A DNA stretch of 64,000 nucleotides from Aurantiochytrium sp. KH105 (GCA_003116975.1 BGKB01000060.1:84226-148225); one strand, 5' to 3'; shown: positions 39,521-52,000, counted from the first letter of the stretch. Program-made: numbers and translations. The notes: generated by a model from the sequence alone, not told the origin.

Positions 39521-39765
39521 AATCAATGCTTTTCCGCGGACCGACCGCCTGCTTGATTGCTTGCTTGGCGCTGGTTGTGACTTTTCCTGCCCTACCGGAC
39601 CTCGCGGACCTCGCCTCTGCCTTTCTTCTGCAAAGCCTCTCTCTCGTACGTGGTACGTAGTCCTAGTGTCTTTGTTTTCTAACCGAGTGTCCCGACCAGG
39701 TCACAGGCGCGGCGTGGGACTCGTCGCCACCTCCCTTCTTCTCTTATACTCTATGTCCAAGCGCG

Positions 39766-39812
39766 TCTGCTCTGCTCTGCTCTGCTCTGCTCTGCTCTGC
39801 TCTGCTCTGCTC
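39766..39812. repeat. TCTGC pentanucleotide array
   Basis: Nine perfect copies of tctgc. The reverse complement (gcaga/agagc) forms a second array at 44117-44169. Confidence 0.95.
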
Positions 39813-41729
39813 CACGCTGCTCTGCTGCTCCTCGCCGGCGCGCTCCAGCTCGCGGGGTCCGTTCGAGGCGTTTCGGGTTTGCCTCTCCGCGCGGCGAGCA
39901 AGCACGCAAGCGCGCAAGCAAGCGATCGTTCGTTCGATCGCTCAGTCAGTCCCGAGCCCTCTGCGCCTTCTTCCTTTCTTCATTTCAGTCCACAACAATA
40001 GGAGCCTCGTTAGTATCGGCCCGACATTTTGATATCATCACGGGGCAATAAAGGGCTGTTTTTCCGACATTGTGAGTATTGATAATAACATTTGAAAATT
40101 GAATTCATCGCTTGCAGAACCCTTTTTAAATAAGGGACAAGGGCGTTTTGTCCCGGGTGAGGGTTTTGACGTAAATGAGCGGCTGCGGATTGCAACACAA
40201 CGTGAAGAGCAGTGCGGACGCCCTGTTACTAAGCCACGAGGGCCAAAAAGGAATGAAAAGAGCCAAAATTGTTCAAATCTNCCAGCCGCGCTCTCTCCTC
40301 CCTCTGCCCGCCTCCTGGCCGGCCTTCCTCCCTCCTCCCTCCCTCCTCGAGCGCCTCAGGCTGAACCGCCGCGGGCGCCGCGTGCAACGACCAGGCGCCG
40401 CAGGCAGCCGCGAGCGGGCGACGCTCCGGCGCGGCTCGGCGCTCGCCCCTTTCTTCGGCTCAGCCGCGCGGGCTCAGCCGCGTCGCCGCCGAGGAACTTG
40501 TCTCGCACGATCTGCCAGTCGTGCCCGGCAGCTTTCTCCTTGCGCTCTCTCCCCAGCCAGGAGACCCTCTGAATCAGCAGCAGCAGCAGTGGCAGCTGGA
40601 TGGGCGGAAGTGGGCTATAGCGCGATGGCGCGCTTGCGGCGGCGGATAGCGCACTTGCGGCGCCAGGGAGGGAGGGAGGGATCCCGGGCCGCGGCGCATG
40701 GCTGGAAACGTCTCCGGCGGCGGCGGGTGCCGCGACTGCCCCGCGCGGAGCGGCGGCGGCTGACGGGCCTCGGCGAGACCCGGACCGCGCGCGCCGCAGT
40801 GCGCTGGCGCGTTCGCGGCCACGCGAGCTCGGGGCGACGGGCGGTCGGCGCGAAGGCGGGTTTCGGCGGCGCAGGAAGCCCGCGCAGGAAGCTGCAGCGG
40901 GAGGGTCGACGCGCCGAGAGCGACAGCAAAGACGACAGAGCCGGGCGCGCTCTGGCGCACAAGAAAGCAATCTAACAAGGGCCTAGACTGGCTGTTGTAA
41001 AATGGTGGTATAAAAGGCGGAAAATGCAAGTTTAGCTGGCTGGTTAGAGGATAAGGCATCCCGGCCCGGCTCGCACGTACCGGACCCGGAGGCGAGGAGA
41101 TTGTGGCAATATGCATGGCGGAAGGGTCTGGTGGGAAGAGTCACGACAAGGAAGTTGTAGGCAACGAAGTCGCTGCTGGTGCCGGCTGAAGATGATGAAA
41201 ACACCGGCAGCGGCCAGGACAGGAAGGAGATTGGAAAACCTGGAGAGCGTCGGGCTGACTGACATCGGGTTGACGGACAAGACGTCGCTGTCTGTCGATC
41301 GATCGCCACGATCGCTGCTGCACGCTACAAGCGAAGCAACTCGCTGGGAACACAAAGACAACAGACAACTGACAAGATCAAGATCATCAACAACTGCAAA
41401 CAGCATGGACGTCGTCTCGACGCCACACGAGTGGTGTGGCCACCACTTTCGGAGCTGTGCTCTGATCTGCTCTGCTCTGCTTTCATTCTTTTGCTTTGCT
41501 TTCGCGAGCTGCATGCGCCTGCGCGTGCTCTCGCTCGCTGTTGGCGCCCGCGAAGCACTGCACGCTGTGCTGCTGGCAGCTTCAGCGTCTCAGCGCACGC
41601 TCGCACGCGGCGATCGACAAGACCTCTTCTCTCGAGTCGTTCGGCAGAGGTGCGGTGCAGAGCTACGGCGAACCGCGAGGATCGGTGTCAGTGCAGCGAC
41701 AGCGAGCGGCCCTCGCTTTTGCCAATGTT

Positions 41730-41752
41730 GTCATGTCATGTCATGTCATGTC
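41730..41752. repeat. TCATG pentanucleotide array
   Basis: Four perfect copies of tcatg; the inverse complement of the array near 5575. Confidence 0.85.
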
Positions 41753-42840
41753 AGCGACAAAGCCCAGCAGCCGTGCTTGCTGCCAAGACGCTGACGGGAA
41801 GCGCAGCATCTGCAGCTGCAGCAGCAGCGGCAGCGGCGCTTCTGCAATGAAACAGCGAGTCGCTGAACGGGGAAAGAAAGAAAGAACCCCGAAGCTTCGC
41901 GAGGTGTCCTGACCTGAGCCGCTGCAGGCTCCTGGTGGTTGGGACGAAGGGCATGCTGACTCCGTCCTTGGAGCAACAGCTAGAAGAGCGCGCTCAAACT
42001 ATAGGTTGACGTAGTCCATCAACGTAGTAGTACATGGCGGCTGCGCGACTGCACGCACACGAGATTGCAATTTTTCGTCACGTATTCGCCCGACTTTTAT
42101 AAAATTTGATTTGCTTTATTTTGGTTTGCTTTGTTCATGCGAGAGGGCTCCGGGAGCACGACAGCGCGGCAAGAATGCACGAAGATACTTGCACGTGCGT
42201 GCCGGAGGCATCTCAGATGAAGCTGCAGCAGACTGGTCGTGACAATGCTGCGCAGAGCAGCGCGGTGATGAATGTGTGCGCTTGATGCACGCTCGCTGCT
42301 GCTGCTAGCCTCTCGAGCTTTTCCGCTGGCCTCGCACGCCTTCCTTTCTTTCCCCCGGAGTCGGAGTCAGCTGCAGCGAGTCTACGCATCGAGTTGGGGA
42401 GATGAGGTCTTCTCATCGCGGTCAGCTGTCCTGGCGGTTGGCAATGACCTCTGCCTTGCCTGCCCAGGGCAGCCAATGAAAATGCAGCAGGCCTGTCTGC
42501 ATTTGCTCGAGGCGAGGCCTATGTCAGAGTTTCCTCCGTCCGGCGTGCAGCGGCTGCGGGCCCTTCCATGGCAGACCTCTGAATGCCTCCACAGCCAGGG
42601 CTGCTGCCGAGCGGCGCCAGGCACGCGACCGCGACCGCAGCCGCCTCACTGCGCTGCGCTGCACTGATGAAAAATACATGCCCTTCGCGCTGCGCGAGAG
42701 AGAAGTCTGCACTGGCAATGGCTGGCCAAAGAAATCCGGCGCCGAGTCTTGCCACAGCTGCGACTCCCGGTCAGCCAGGGGTGGTATACGGTGCTCTGGA
42801 CGAAAAAGGGTTGTGCTGCTCGGTTTGCCAAGGCCTAGCA

Positions 42841-42903
42841 GCACGTCTAGCAGCACGGCTAGCAGCATGGCAGCATGGCAGCATGGCAGCAGCAGCAGCA
42901 GCG
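42841..42903. repeat. GCAGCATG / CAG array
   Basis: Repeated gcatggca units end in a short CAG triplet run. Confidence 0.7.
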
Positions 42904-44116
42904 AGAGGAATGGAGAAGCGCGGAGGCTGAGCAAGCTGGATGAGAACTCTGCCAAGTCCATGAACCAAGTCCCGTCTTCCTGGCGCATAGCTAGGCCATA
43001 CAGCCAAGCAACGCACGAGCATGAGAAGGTGGTTGAGTGACCAGGACACATAGACTACGTCCCGTTCCGTTCTGCGTTCTACTATGTGGCAGGCCGAGGC
43101 AAGCAAACGTCACCGGGAAAATTCCTCCTTTCTCCCGCAGACGCAGGGTAATCAACGCTCATGATGACATGAGTGGTTCCGGCCGGCGAATTTGTCATCG
43201 CTTTCTTCTTTTCACTTCACGGTTCGCGCCATGCTGATGGTGATAATGATAATGATGCTTTGGAGCGACGAAGACTTGGACCGGTGGTAGCCAGCACGGA
43301 TGTCAACACGCAATGTGCCCCAATAATTATTACTGGAGACAAACGCCACGCTAGCCAGCTTGCTAGCTAACGAGTCAGCCAGCCAACCAGCCAGGCCGAG
43401 CCGCAGCACGTCTTCATTGGAAAAACCCGAGGCGGTCTTCGAGAGTGACTTCATCATCTGCCGAGGCCGGCCAGCTGGCTGAGCAGCCAGCTGCAGCCAG
43501 AGCCACACCAACCAAGCTGTGCTGCCAGCGCCGTCATCGTCGCCGGCACGACGGCAACTTGGGACTCACCCTTATTACATCACGTGCAGCCGCAGCGCAC
43601 ACCTTCCCTCCCCCTCCCTCGCCGCGGTCTGCGCAACCCTTCTTCCCTCCCCTCCCCTTCAGCCGCGGCTGCGGCGCGAACGTCACCGCTCTCAAGCCCG
43701 AGCCGAGCCCGAGCTTGGCACGCCCGAGCCTGGCCCGCCCGCCCGCGCGAGCCCGCCCGCGTCGCCCGTCCGGCCGCGTCTTTCTCGCCGCCCTGCGGCG
43801 CGCCCTGCGGCCGCCGCCTCGCGCCGCGCCGCGCCCCGGTTCGCGTCGCTGCTTCTGGAGGCCGGCGGGCAGGGCCAGGCAGGCAGGCGCGGCGGCGAGG
43901 CGCAGCGGCGAGCGCTCTGACGTTTCTGGTCCCGCGGCCGTCCGTCCATCCGTCGACCGAGGCGCGCCCAGCCTGAAAAGGCCGCCGCCGCCGCTCCGGC
44001 GCGGCAGAACGGAGCGCCGCTGGAGCGAAGTCGGCCGCGCTGGCAGAGCTGGGACGAGCGCCCCGGCTTCGAGGGAGGAGGAGAAGAGCGCAGCGCATTC
44101 ATCGGGCAGAAGGCGA

Positions 44117-44169
44117 AGCAAAGCAGAGCAGAGCGGAGCAGAGCAGAGCAGAGCAGAGCAAAGCAAAGC
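44117..44169. repeat. AGAGC pentanucleotide array
   Basis: About ten copies of agagc/aaagc lie 75-127 bp upstream of the MetX start codon. It is the inverted counterpart of the array at 39766. Confidence 0.9.
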
Positions 44170-44243
44170 GCCAACTCCGGTGAGCTTGAGGAGGACCAGG
44201 AGAAGGAGAAGGGCGAGGAGAAGGCAAGGAAGGAAGAGACACG

Positions 44244-45647
44244 ATGCTCGCGGCGACGTCGAGACAGGCGCAGAGGAGCGCCGGCGCCGCGATGCTGTGG
44301 AGGAGGACGATGGCCAGCAGCAGCAGCAGCAGCAGCAGCGCCGCCTCGATCTCGGCCCCGCCAACCAGTGTGGACGCGAGCAAACGCAGCGGTAGCAAGA
44401 AGGAGAGCCCCGAGCGACGCCGCAGAAGCAGACCGGTGCACTCCGTGGCCGCGCTCCAGCCCGAGGCGAGCGCCGCCGTCGACGTTACCGTGGGAACCCT
44501 CTTTCCCAAGAACGAGTTCGAACTGTCCAGCGGAGCCAAGCTGGCCCCCGGTTCCGTGCGCATCAAGTACTCGATCATGGGTAACCCTGACGGCAAGAAG
44601 ATTCTTCTTTGCCCGTCCATGAGCAACAGCGTCCACGCCGTCGACGGCTTCGATCCCGATGACCAAAAGGACCACCGCGGTTGGTGGCGCCGCACCATCG
44701 GCCACGGACCAGAGTTCGGCATCGACCTTGACCACTTTCAGGTCATCGTCGGTGCACCCATGGGCTCACCCTTTGGGTCCACCTCGCCGCTCACACCCGG
44801 CGGACCCAACGGCGAGGAACCCCTTCGCGCAAAATTCCCGCTCATCACCCCGCGTGACCAGGCGCTCCACCAAAAGCTCCTGCTCGACGAGCTCGGCATT
44901 GAAAAGGTTTTTGCTGTCGTCGGGGGCTCCATGGGCGGCATGCAGAGTCTTCAATTTGCTGCCAACTTCCCGGACATGTACGACCGTTTCGTCGCAATCG
45001 CAGCCACCGCGCAGACCTCTCCCGGCACCGTCGCGCTGCGCTCCGTCCAGCGCCAGGCCGTGCGCATGGACCCTGATTTCATGAACGGCGAGTACAAGGA
45101 GAACCCCAAGCACGGTCTTGGCATCGCCCGCATGTTCGGAACCATCTGCTACCGCTCCCCCAAAGAGTTTGACGAACGCTTCGATTGGTATCCGAGTGTG
45201 CTCGAACAGTCTGGCGATGTTTCGTTTGAGGTCGAGCGTTACCTGCAGCATCAGGCGCTCAAATTCACGCACCAGGTCAACTATGACGCCAACTGCTACC
45301 TCCTTCTGTCCCAGAGCATGGACCTCATGGACATCGGTCAGAATGTTGGCACTTTTCAAGAAGGCGCCGCGCGCATTCCTCCCTCCAAGGCCGGAATGCT
45401 CCTCTCGTACAGCACGGATCGCCTTACCCCCGCCCAGGACCACGAGCGTCTTGCCCGCGTTCTTGGCCAGAACGATGTTCCTGTCCACTTTGAGGTCATC
45501 GAGTCCAAGTTCGGCCACGACGCTTTCCTCATCGAGAACGAGGCCCAGCCTCTCAACATCCGTCTCAAGGCCTTTCTTAACGCCAGCAACACCCCGCGCA
45601 GCGCTGACGCCGTGCACAGGCTTGTCAAGGACATGTTTGAGCACTAA
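44244..45647 (+). CDS. MetX-type homoserine O-acetyltransferase
   Basis: The protein has 467 residues. The first about 85 are Ser/Arg/Ala-rich (for example MLAATSRQAQRSAGAAMLWR), as in a mitochondrial targeting peptide. The rest is an alpha/beta-hydrolase of the MetX family: GWWRRTIGHGPEFGIDLDHF, nucleophile elbow VVGGSMGGMQ (Ser about 228), STDRLTPAQDHERLARVL (catalytic Asp about 391) and FGHDAFLIE (catalytic His about 426). The enzyme acetylates homoserine from acetyl-CoA for direct sulfhydrylation to homocysteine and methionine. The usual LGGCxGSTGP loop is replaced by APMGSPFGSTSP, so acyl or amino-acid preference (for example serine or succinyl) could differ. Further ATGs within the leader at about 44292 and 44310 are alternatives. 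Confidence 0.85.
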   Translation: MLAATSRQAQRSAGAAMLWRRTMASSSSSSSSAASISAPPTSVDASKRSGSKKESPERRRRSRPVHSVAALQPEASAAVDVTVGTLFPKNEFELSSGAKLAPGSVRIKYSIMGNPDGKKILLCPSMSNSVHAVDGFDPDDQKDHRGWWRRTIGHGPEFGIDLDHFQVIVGAPMGSPFGSTSPLTPGGPNGEEPLRAKFPLITPRDQALHQKLLLDELGIEKVFAVVGGSMGGMQSLQFAANFPDMYDRFVAIAATAQTSPGTVALRSVQRQAVRMDPDFMNGEYKENPKHGLGIARMFGTICYRSPKEFDERFDWYPSVLEQSGDVSFEVERYLQHQALKFTHQVNYDANCYLLLSQSMDLMDIGQNVGTFQEGAARIPPSKAGMLLSYSTDRLTPAQDHERLARVLGQNDVPVHFEVIESKFGHDAFLIENEAQPLNIRLKAFLNASNTPRSADAVHRLVKDMFEH

Positions 45648-46043
45648 TGTCGATTCCCTTTCACCTGTGACCTCTTTTCGTTTGTTAGACCGTTCGGGTC
45701 CAACTTTACACGTGCACGGCTCATTCGTTCATTCAGTCACTCACTCACTCTGTTCCATTCCTTCCCCCCCCCCCCCCCCCAAAAGAAGAAGAAGAAAAAA
45801 AGTACACAGACAACCTGCTAATCAGGGTAGTACGACTACGGTGGAACTCGCTGTAAAGTAGACGCTACGCATACGACGGTAGCAGCTGGCTGGCCAACAT
45901 GAAGAGAAAAAAAGACTTCCGAACATCGAAAATTATGAAATATTGTATTCCCTCCCCCTTATTCTCAATGTCTCCGTCTCTCTACACACGAAGAGTTTCT
46001 ACACGCCATAAGGGAAGGCATCTTCTCTTCTCTTCACCTTGCT
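45648..46043. other. Convergent 3' spacer, MetX and FANCM-like gene
   Basis: This contains a 17-nt poly(C) run at 45764-45780 followed by an A-rich stretch. No gene is seen. Confidence 0.5.
45764..45780. repeat. Poly(C) tract, 17 nt
   Basis: Seventeen consecutive C lie 117 bp after the MetX stop. The length and placement match the tract after borealin. Confidence 0.9.
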
Positions 46044-49000
46044 TCACTTGCTGCGCCGTAGAAGCGAGGTCACCATCAAACCCGCCATCTGCATCGAAAG
46101 TCCGGGAACCTGCTCCATGACTGACTTGGCCTTGAGCGTCTCCAGCACATCTTGCAAGGTCCGCCCGACATTCTGCGCAATCAATCGTCGGGCCACCGCC
46201 AGATTTGCCCCAGGTAGTAGCATGATAAATTTGATCACACGCATGTGGGCTTCAGACATGTCTTCGGACGCAAGACCAAGCGCACGCAGCCCGAAACCCT
46301 CACGCTCTTCGACCGTGCTCATGTGTTGCAATAACTGCACTGTTTCGTCCACACTCGAGGTCATCACGGTTTGCACGCGCGACCAACTTTGCGCTTGCAT
46401 GTACGCCCGGAAAAACTTCTCGGCAAAAGTGTCCTCGCTTCGCGTTTGCAAGTCAACCCCGTCCTCTTCATCGTGCTGCACGACAAGAACTGGCCGACAA
46501 AAAGAACCCAACAACTCCACAACGAGCTCGTCCAACAAGCATCGTACTTGTTGTTGCTGCGATCCAGATTGCGCATGTCCTCGGGCACTCCCAAATCCAG
46601 CCGTCGTCTTTCCCTGAAATGACGACGAGGACGACGAGGACGACGCTGCCGGTGCAGACGCAAGCTGCATCAAGCGGCGCTGCGAGAGAATGCAGACGCC
46701 AACGCGTGAACCAAGCACAAAATCAGCGCCTTGCAGCGAGAAATCACGCACCATCTTGACATCAAATCGTCTTCCGTGCCGCATTTGCCGGCACACGGCC
46801 GTAATATCGCGTCGTTTCGCATGAGCGTCAGCCCATACAAGCTGGGCCGGTCCACGGGAGCTCGATTGTTCCACACTTGTATTGGCTTCCAGCAGGGACG
46901 CAGAAGAAGACACGCCTGATGACACATTGTCGGGACTTTTGATCACGGCCCTCTCGTTGCAAGCGCTTGGTGGAACAGAAACAGGCTCCGACTCTATGTT
47001 CATGCTCAGATCCGCCTTGCGCGTCGAGACCTCCTCAACATCAGCGTCGAGCTCAACCACCATCTCCTTCATTGCTGCAGATTCCGCGACGCCGTTCTTT
47101 GTGCTTTGCACGTGTTCCGCCTGTGGAACGCTCTCGCGTGGCGGCGGCCCAAGGTGCACCGACTGTGGTGAGTCGGCCAGCACTTTGCGCCGGCCCACTT
47201 GTGCCGTCTCTAGCTTCGTGGGTGTTGGCCCAAAGTCTTGCGATTGTGAAGAGTCAGCCAGTACTTTGCGTTGGCGGAATCTCTTCACCTCGTTTCTCGC
47301 CTCGGGCGTTTCCTCGCTCGACGAATCAAGCGCCTTGCCCTTGATGGGCGTCGGCCCAAAGTCTTGCGACTGTGAAGAGTCCTCCATCACCTTGTGATGC
47401 CGTAATCGTTTGCCGCCGCCCCCTAGGACCACTGAGTTAGAGGATTTCGATGTTGACGTCGAAGACGGCGATGACGCTGAACTAGACACTTGTCCCATTT
47501 TCGAGAAACCGGCGTTCTTGCTTTCCAAGTTCACGCCTGCAATCGCTCGCGAATTGAGCTCGCGCAAGTGCGCGTCAATAATCGGCATGTTAAAACGCCG
47601 TCTCCCAAAGCCAGTCAAACCACGCGGGGACTCCATGAGCGAACGTCGGTAAATGTCAGGACTATGTGCCGCGTCACTGTCACTTCGGCTTGCTGAGCGC
47701 TGCGAGCTATCGTCAATCAGGCCCTTCAGGTTCCCGTCTTCATCTTCGTCTTCGTCGGCGCCCTCTTCGTTCTCATCCGAACTTGCGCCTCCAGAGTCTT
47801 CGGCCTCATCTTCAAAGAAACGTGCATTTCTGCGGTCACTTGACTTCTTCTTCTTCTTCAACAATGTCACGCCTTTTCTCAGCTTGAGTAGCTTCTTGGG
47901 GCGCATTGATTCGACGGATGAAGGGCGCTCACGGCTTTTCTGCGTCTCCAACAAAGCAACACGCTTTGACGATGACGGTGACGCCGATCGCGAGAGGTCC
48001 ACCGCAATTACATCTTCGGCTGCCGGGCTCTCTTTGACTGCGGACGCAAGACCCAAGGCGCCAAGCCTGGGTCTTTCCGCCCAAATTCGCGGAGTTTCCG
48101 CGGAGAGCTCGGTGTCATCTACTTTTTTCGCAGACAATGTTGAAGCAGCAGTGAGAATACTTGCCGGGGCCGGGGATGGCATTGCCACGACAGGCGTTTT
48201 ACTTGGCGGCGGCGGCGTCACACTGGCGGACGGGGTCGCCGCAACATTTGGTGATGCGAGCAGCGCACGCGGAGCCACATCGTCTTTTCCCAGAGCTTGC
48301 GATGATGCACCGCCGCTTCCTATGGCCAGAGAACTCTTAGTTTTCTCCTTGGACAATGAGTCCATCAACGAAGATACACGAGTATGCTGCTCAGCCGGCA
48401 CAAGGCCTTCTTCCATCGAATATGACTCTGAACCTGAGGCGTCCTTGGCGACAGCCAAGGCTGGATCCGCGCTTGTTTTCGTCGTCTCTCCTGCAGAGCC
48501 GTGCAATGATGCGGGTCTTGCTTTTGCTGGTCGCGAGGGGCTTCCTGCTTTTGCGCATGTTAGCACGTCACCGTCTTCTTTGGGCCGTGTGTTGCGCTCG
48601 AGCCCTTTTTTCTCGACGATGAGCGGCACCTTCTCTGGCGACTTGGTGACACCGGGAGAATGTGTCTTTGCGCTGGACGGTGCGGCCACCAGCGTGCTGC
48701 CACGATCTTGCACCGTGGAGGTCGCAATCATCATATCCTGTTCCGCTGGAATTTCTGATACACGTGCAGCCTTGGTCGTTATTCCAAGAGTTTGGTCGCG
48801 TGCAACGCGCGCACGAGACTCGCCAACCTTGCTTACATGGAAGGCGCAATATCGAAAGGTGAGCGTGGCGCCAGCATCTCGAGCACACGATGCATGAAAT
48901 CGAAAAGAGCAGCCATCTACGTCACACTCCACACAAGCTCCAACGCGCCGACCGCAAAAGGAGCACGAATGCCGGTGCAAGCTAAGTCTGCGTGACATGT

Positions 49001-52000
49001 CGATATCGCGCAAAACCCCGTCGCGGTCAAATGTGAGAGATATCTGGGGGTTCCACCAGGAACACGCGGCGTGAACCCACGCTCGATCTTTATAAAGTAC
49101 AAGGGCGCCATTCTGGTTGGGACAAAGAAAACAGCTACGCTCGGGACTTCCGCGTTGGCATGGCGCGCATTGCCAGGTTTTAGCATCGGTAACAACTGTG
49201 CCAACGCACCGCGCGTGCACACGCACGTGGCAACTACGCAGACCATGACATTGTAAAAGTTTGCCTCGGCTTGCTGATCCGGGCTCTCCACAACAGGAAC
49301 AAATGTCGTCAGACGCGCAGCCGCGTCGCGTGCATCCGGTCGTGCGATACGCAACGGGAGGCATGGCAATGTCCTCCTCAAAGAGTGAGGCAACATCATC
49401 AGAATCAGAGTCATCCGCAAAACTGATGGACCCCTGTTTGAGACCATCGATGTCGCTGACACCATGGTCTCCAGATACATGATTCCCATTAAGCACGTTT
49501 GGCACAACGATTGCTGGCGCGGGGACTGATGAATGAGCAAGCTCGTTTGGAGGCGCTGCGGATTTCACAGAGTTCTCTTTTCCACCTTCCTTCGTAGCAG
49601 GACTCGCCTCGGCAACGGCGATTGCGAGACGAGGAGTGGACGCGGACTGACGACTGATATCCGATTCGGCGCCTTGTTTTGAGGGTGATTGACTGATCTC
49701 TGCTGGAGAAGTGTTAACGATCGAAATCGAGGGACTTCCCGCGCTAGCGTCCGGACCCGTGCACCCGGTGCTCTCGGAACGCGACTGCGAGGGAGAAGTG
49801 GAGGCCTCCGCATACGATTTACCAACCTTCGCTTGACGCGGTCTCGCCGATCCGCAAGCCCTATCTTCGAGTCCGCTTTTCGCCACAGGATGCGCAGGGC
49901 TCTTTACCGAGCTTTCCGTGAGAACGTGATCAACCTCGATACCCTTGACGAGCTGGTCCTCTGCCACACCTTTTTCAGACCTAGCCTCCAGAATGTATTT
50001 GAGATTATACGTTTGCTCACTTTTGTTTACGCGCGTGACGCGTGCGGTGCCGCCGGGTTTGAAACCACGTCCAGGACGGCGTTTGATCGTAACGCAATCG
50101 CCTACGCTAAACTTTGGTTTCCAATGCTCGCTCTCCTTGTACATCTCAGCATGTTCCATTTCCTTATTCTCAGCATGGCCGCTTTCCTTTGGCGTAGGAC
50201 TCCTTCTCTTCCTTGTCACTGAGCTTTCGTCATTCTCTACCACAGATTTGATGCTGCTTTTTGGCATGGGCCTGTCAAGGCTCACGAGTGATGTTGCTGA
50301 CGATGCACTGACAATTCCTTCCTTGACCTCTTGATGCGTAGAAGAAGACTTTGGCGTTTTGTGGCTTTTCGACGTTGGAAGGGCGGCATCTTTATCAGCC
50401 TGCAGAGGCTTTCGTGCGGTCTCCAAGGCCTGAGCGGGGCCTGCGGCTTGCGGCCTCTCGGCAGCCAGGTCTTTGTCTTCTTGCAAGGTCTTTGCTAGTC
50501 TTTTGGGAGAATTTTGAGCGGGGACACGAGCATCATCAGAGAGTCTTGAACGACGCTGCTGCTGCTGCTGCTGCTCTTGACGACTGTGCTCATTGTCGAG
50601 TTCATGAACCACAACGTCCTCCTGCGAATCCGCATCGAGATTGAATTTGGGTGGCAACGTAGACATTGAAGGCGGTCGACTCGGCGCACAACTCATGTGG
50701 GCTGCATCATCCTTGTCGTCCTTGACGTCGTCGTCACCGTTATAATCGTCGCCGCCAATAAAGGCTTCTTCATCGAAAAGATTGACATCTGCAGCTGCTT
50801 CTGCTGCTTCTGCAGTTGTTGTGTCGTGACCCATGTTCCGCTCGTCTTCAGCTGATGCGTCTCGATCCAATCTGTCAAAAGTCTCCTTCTCTTTAGCATT
50901 GTTCGGAGCAGCATCCAAGTCGATGACACTCGGGTGCGGCGATTCGCAAGGCTCGTTAGAGAGCGCCCAGACTCGCCGGTCAACATAGAGCTTGATGCGC
51001 TCGTATGCCTTGCTGCGCGAGGAGGACGGAGCTGCACGTCGTGACCCCAAGATGAGCTTGTCTCGTCGATTGAACAGGGAGAACGTGAAGAGGTCGGGCG
51101 CTGGTTTTCTTGACGTCTGAACAAAGTCCGCGTAATACTTGTTCTCACGCGGGGAGAACGGACGCAACGGTGTCTTGAGCTCCACCCAAGTATTCTTTGC
51201 CCGCTTCTTGGACTTGTCGGTGTCATCGCCCTTGGACTTTCGCTTCTTTGGGGTAACTCCAGCGACTTGGGAGGCACGAAAACTACCAATCTCGAGCTCC
51301 TTGTACTCTACCTGAGGAACAATACCTTTGGGAACCATGCGAGGATTTGAACCGCGATGCAATGTCAAAGTGCCAAGCTTCTCGCGCAAAAGACGATGAA
51401 TCTTGTTTGAACGCTCCGTGCCGGCTGTGAGATCATTCTTCTCCTTGCCGTGACTTACTAGGAGAACGACGGATCCACTCCGCTTACGTCCAGCTCGCCC
51501 AAAACGCTGCACCATGCGGACGGGCGACTTAAGCGAGTCAAAACACACGATGAGATCTACAGAACCAATGTCAAGACCCTCCTCGCCAATGCAAGTCGCC
51601 ACGAGAATGTCAAGCGCACCAGCTTTGAACTTGTTGATAATTGCCTGTTGCTCACGTTGGCTCTGGCCCTTCGTCGCAACAGACTCCTTGCCGCCTTGCT
51701 TAGATGTTGCCGCCGATTGCCGCGATTGGCCCGGAAGCCCGAAATTTTCGTCCCCACCATTTCCCAGGAAACCGGTGTCGTCATTCTCGTCATTTTCACC
51801 GGCGTCGTTGTCATCGTCGTCGTCGTCATCGTCGATCTCGTCGGCAAGTGCGGCGGATGCCTTGGCCATTTTCATTTTCGACTTTTCCTTGGCCGAGGTG
51901 GTCGAGCGTTGGCCGACAAAGGGGGAGACGCGCAAGTCTGTCTGCGCCTCAATCACTGCCACCAAACTCGCCACAGTGGCACGGCTATGCGCAAAAACAA

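Larger units (their letters stand above)
39440..44243. other. Repeat-rich gene desert of 4.8 kb
   Basis: I can support no gene here. It contains GCTC (39491-39520), TCTGC (39766-39812), ATGTC (41730-41752), a CAGCATGG array (42841-42903) and an AGAGC array (44117-44169), a single N at 40281 and two GC-rich islands (40330-40960; 43680-44060). The second island lies just before the MetX gene and is probably its promoter. The first has no gene next to it. All long frames in it are shared by several phases and are biased in Ala/Arg/Ser. Confidence 0.5.

Noticed and set aside
40356-40970. 204-codon minus-strand frame in the GC island
   Set aside because: It is Arg/Ala/Pro-biased with parallel open frames in other phases and contains no motif; composition explains it.
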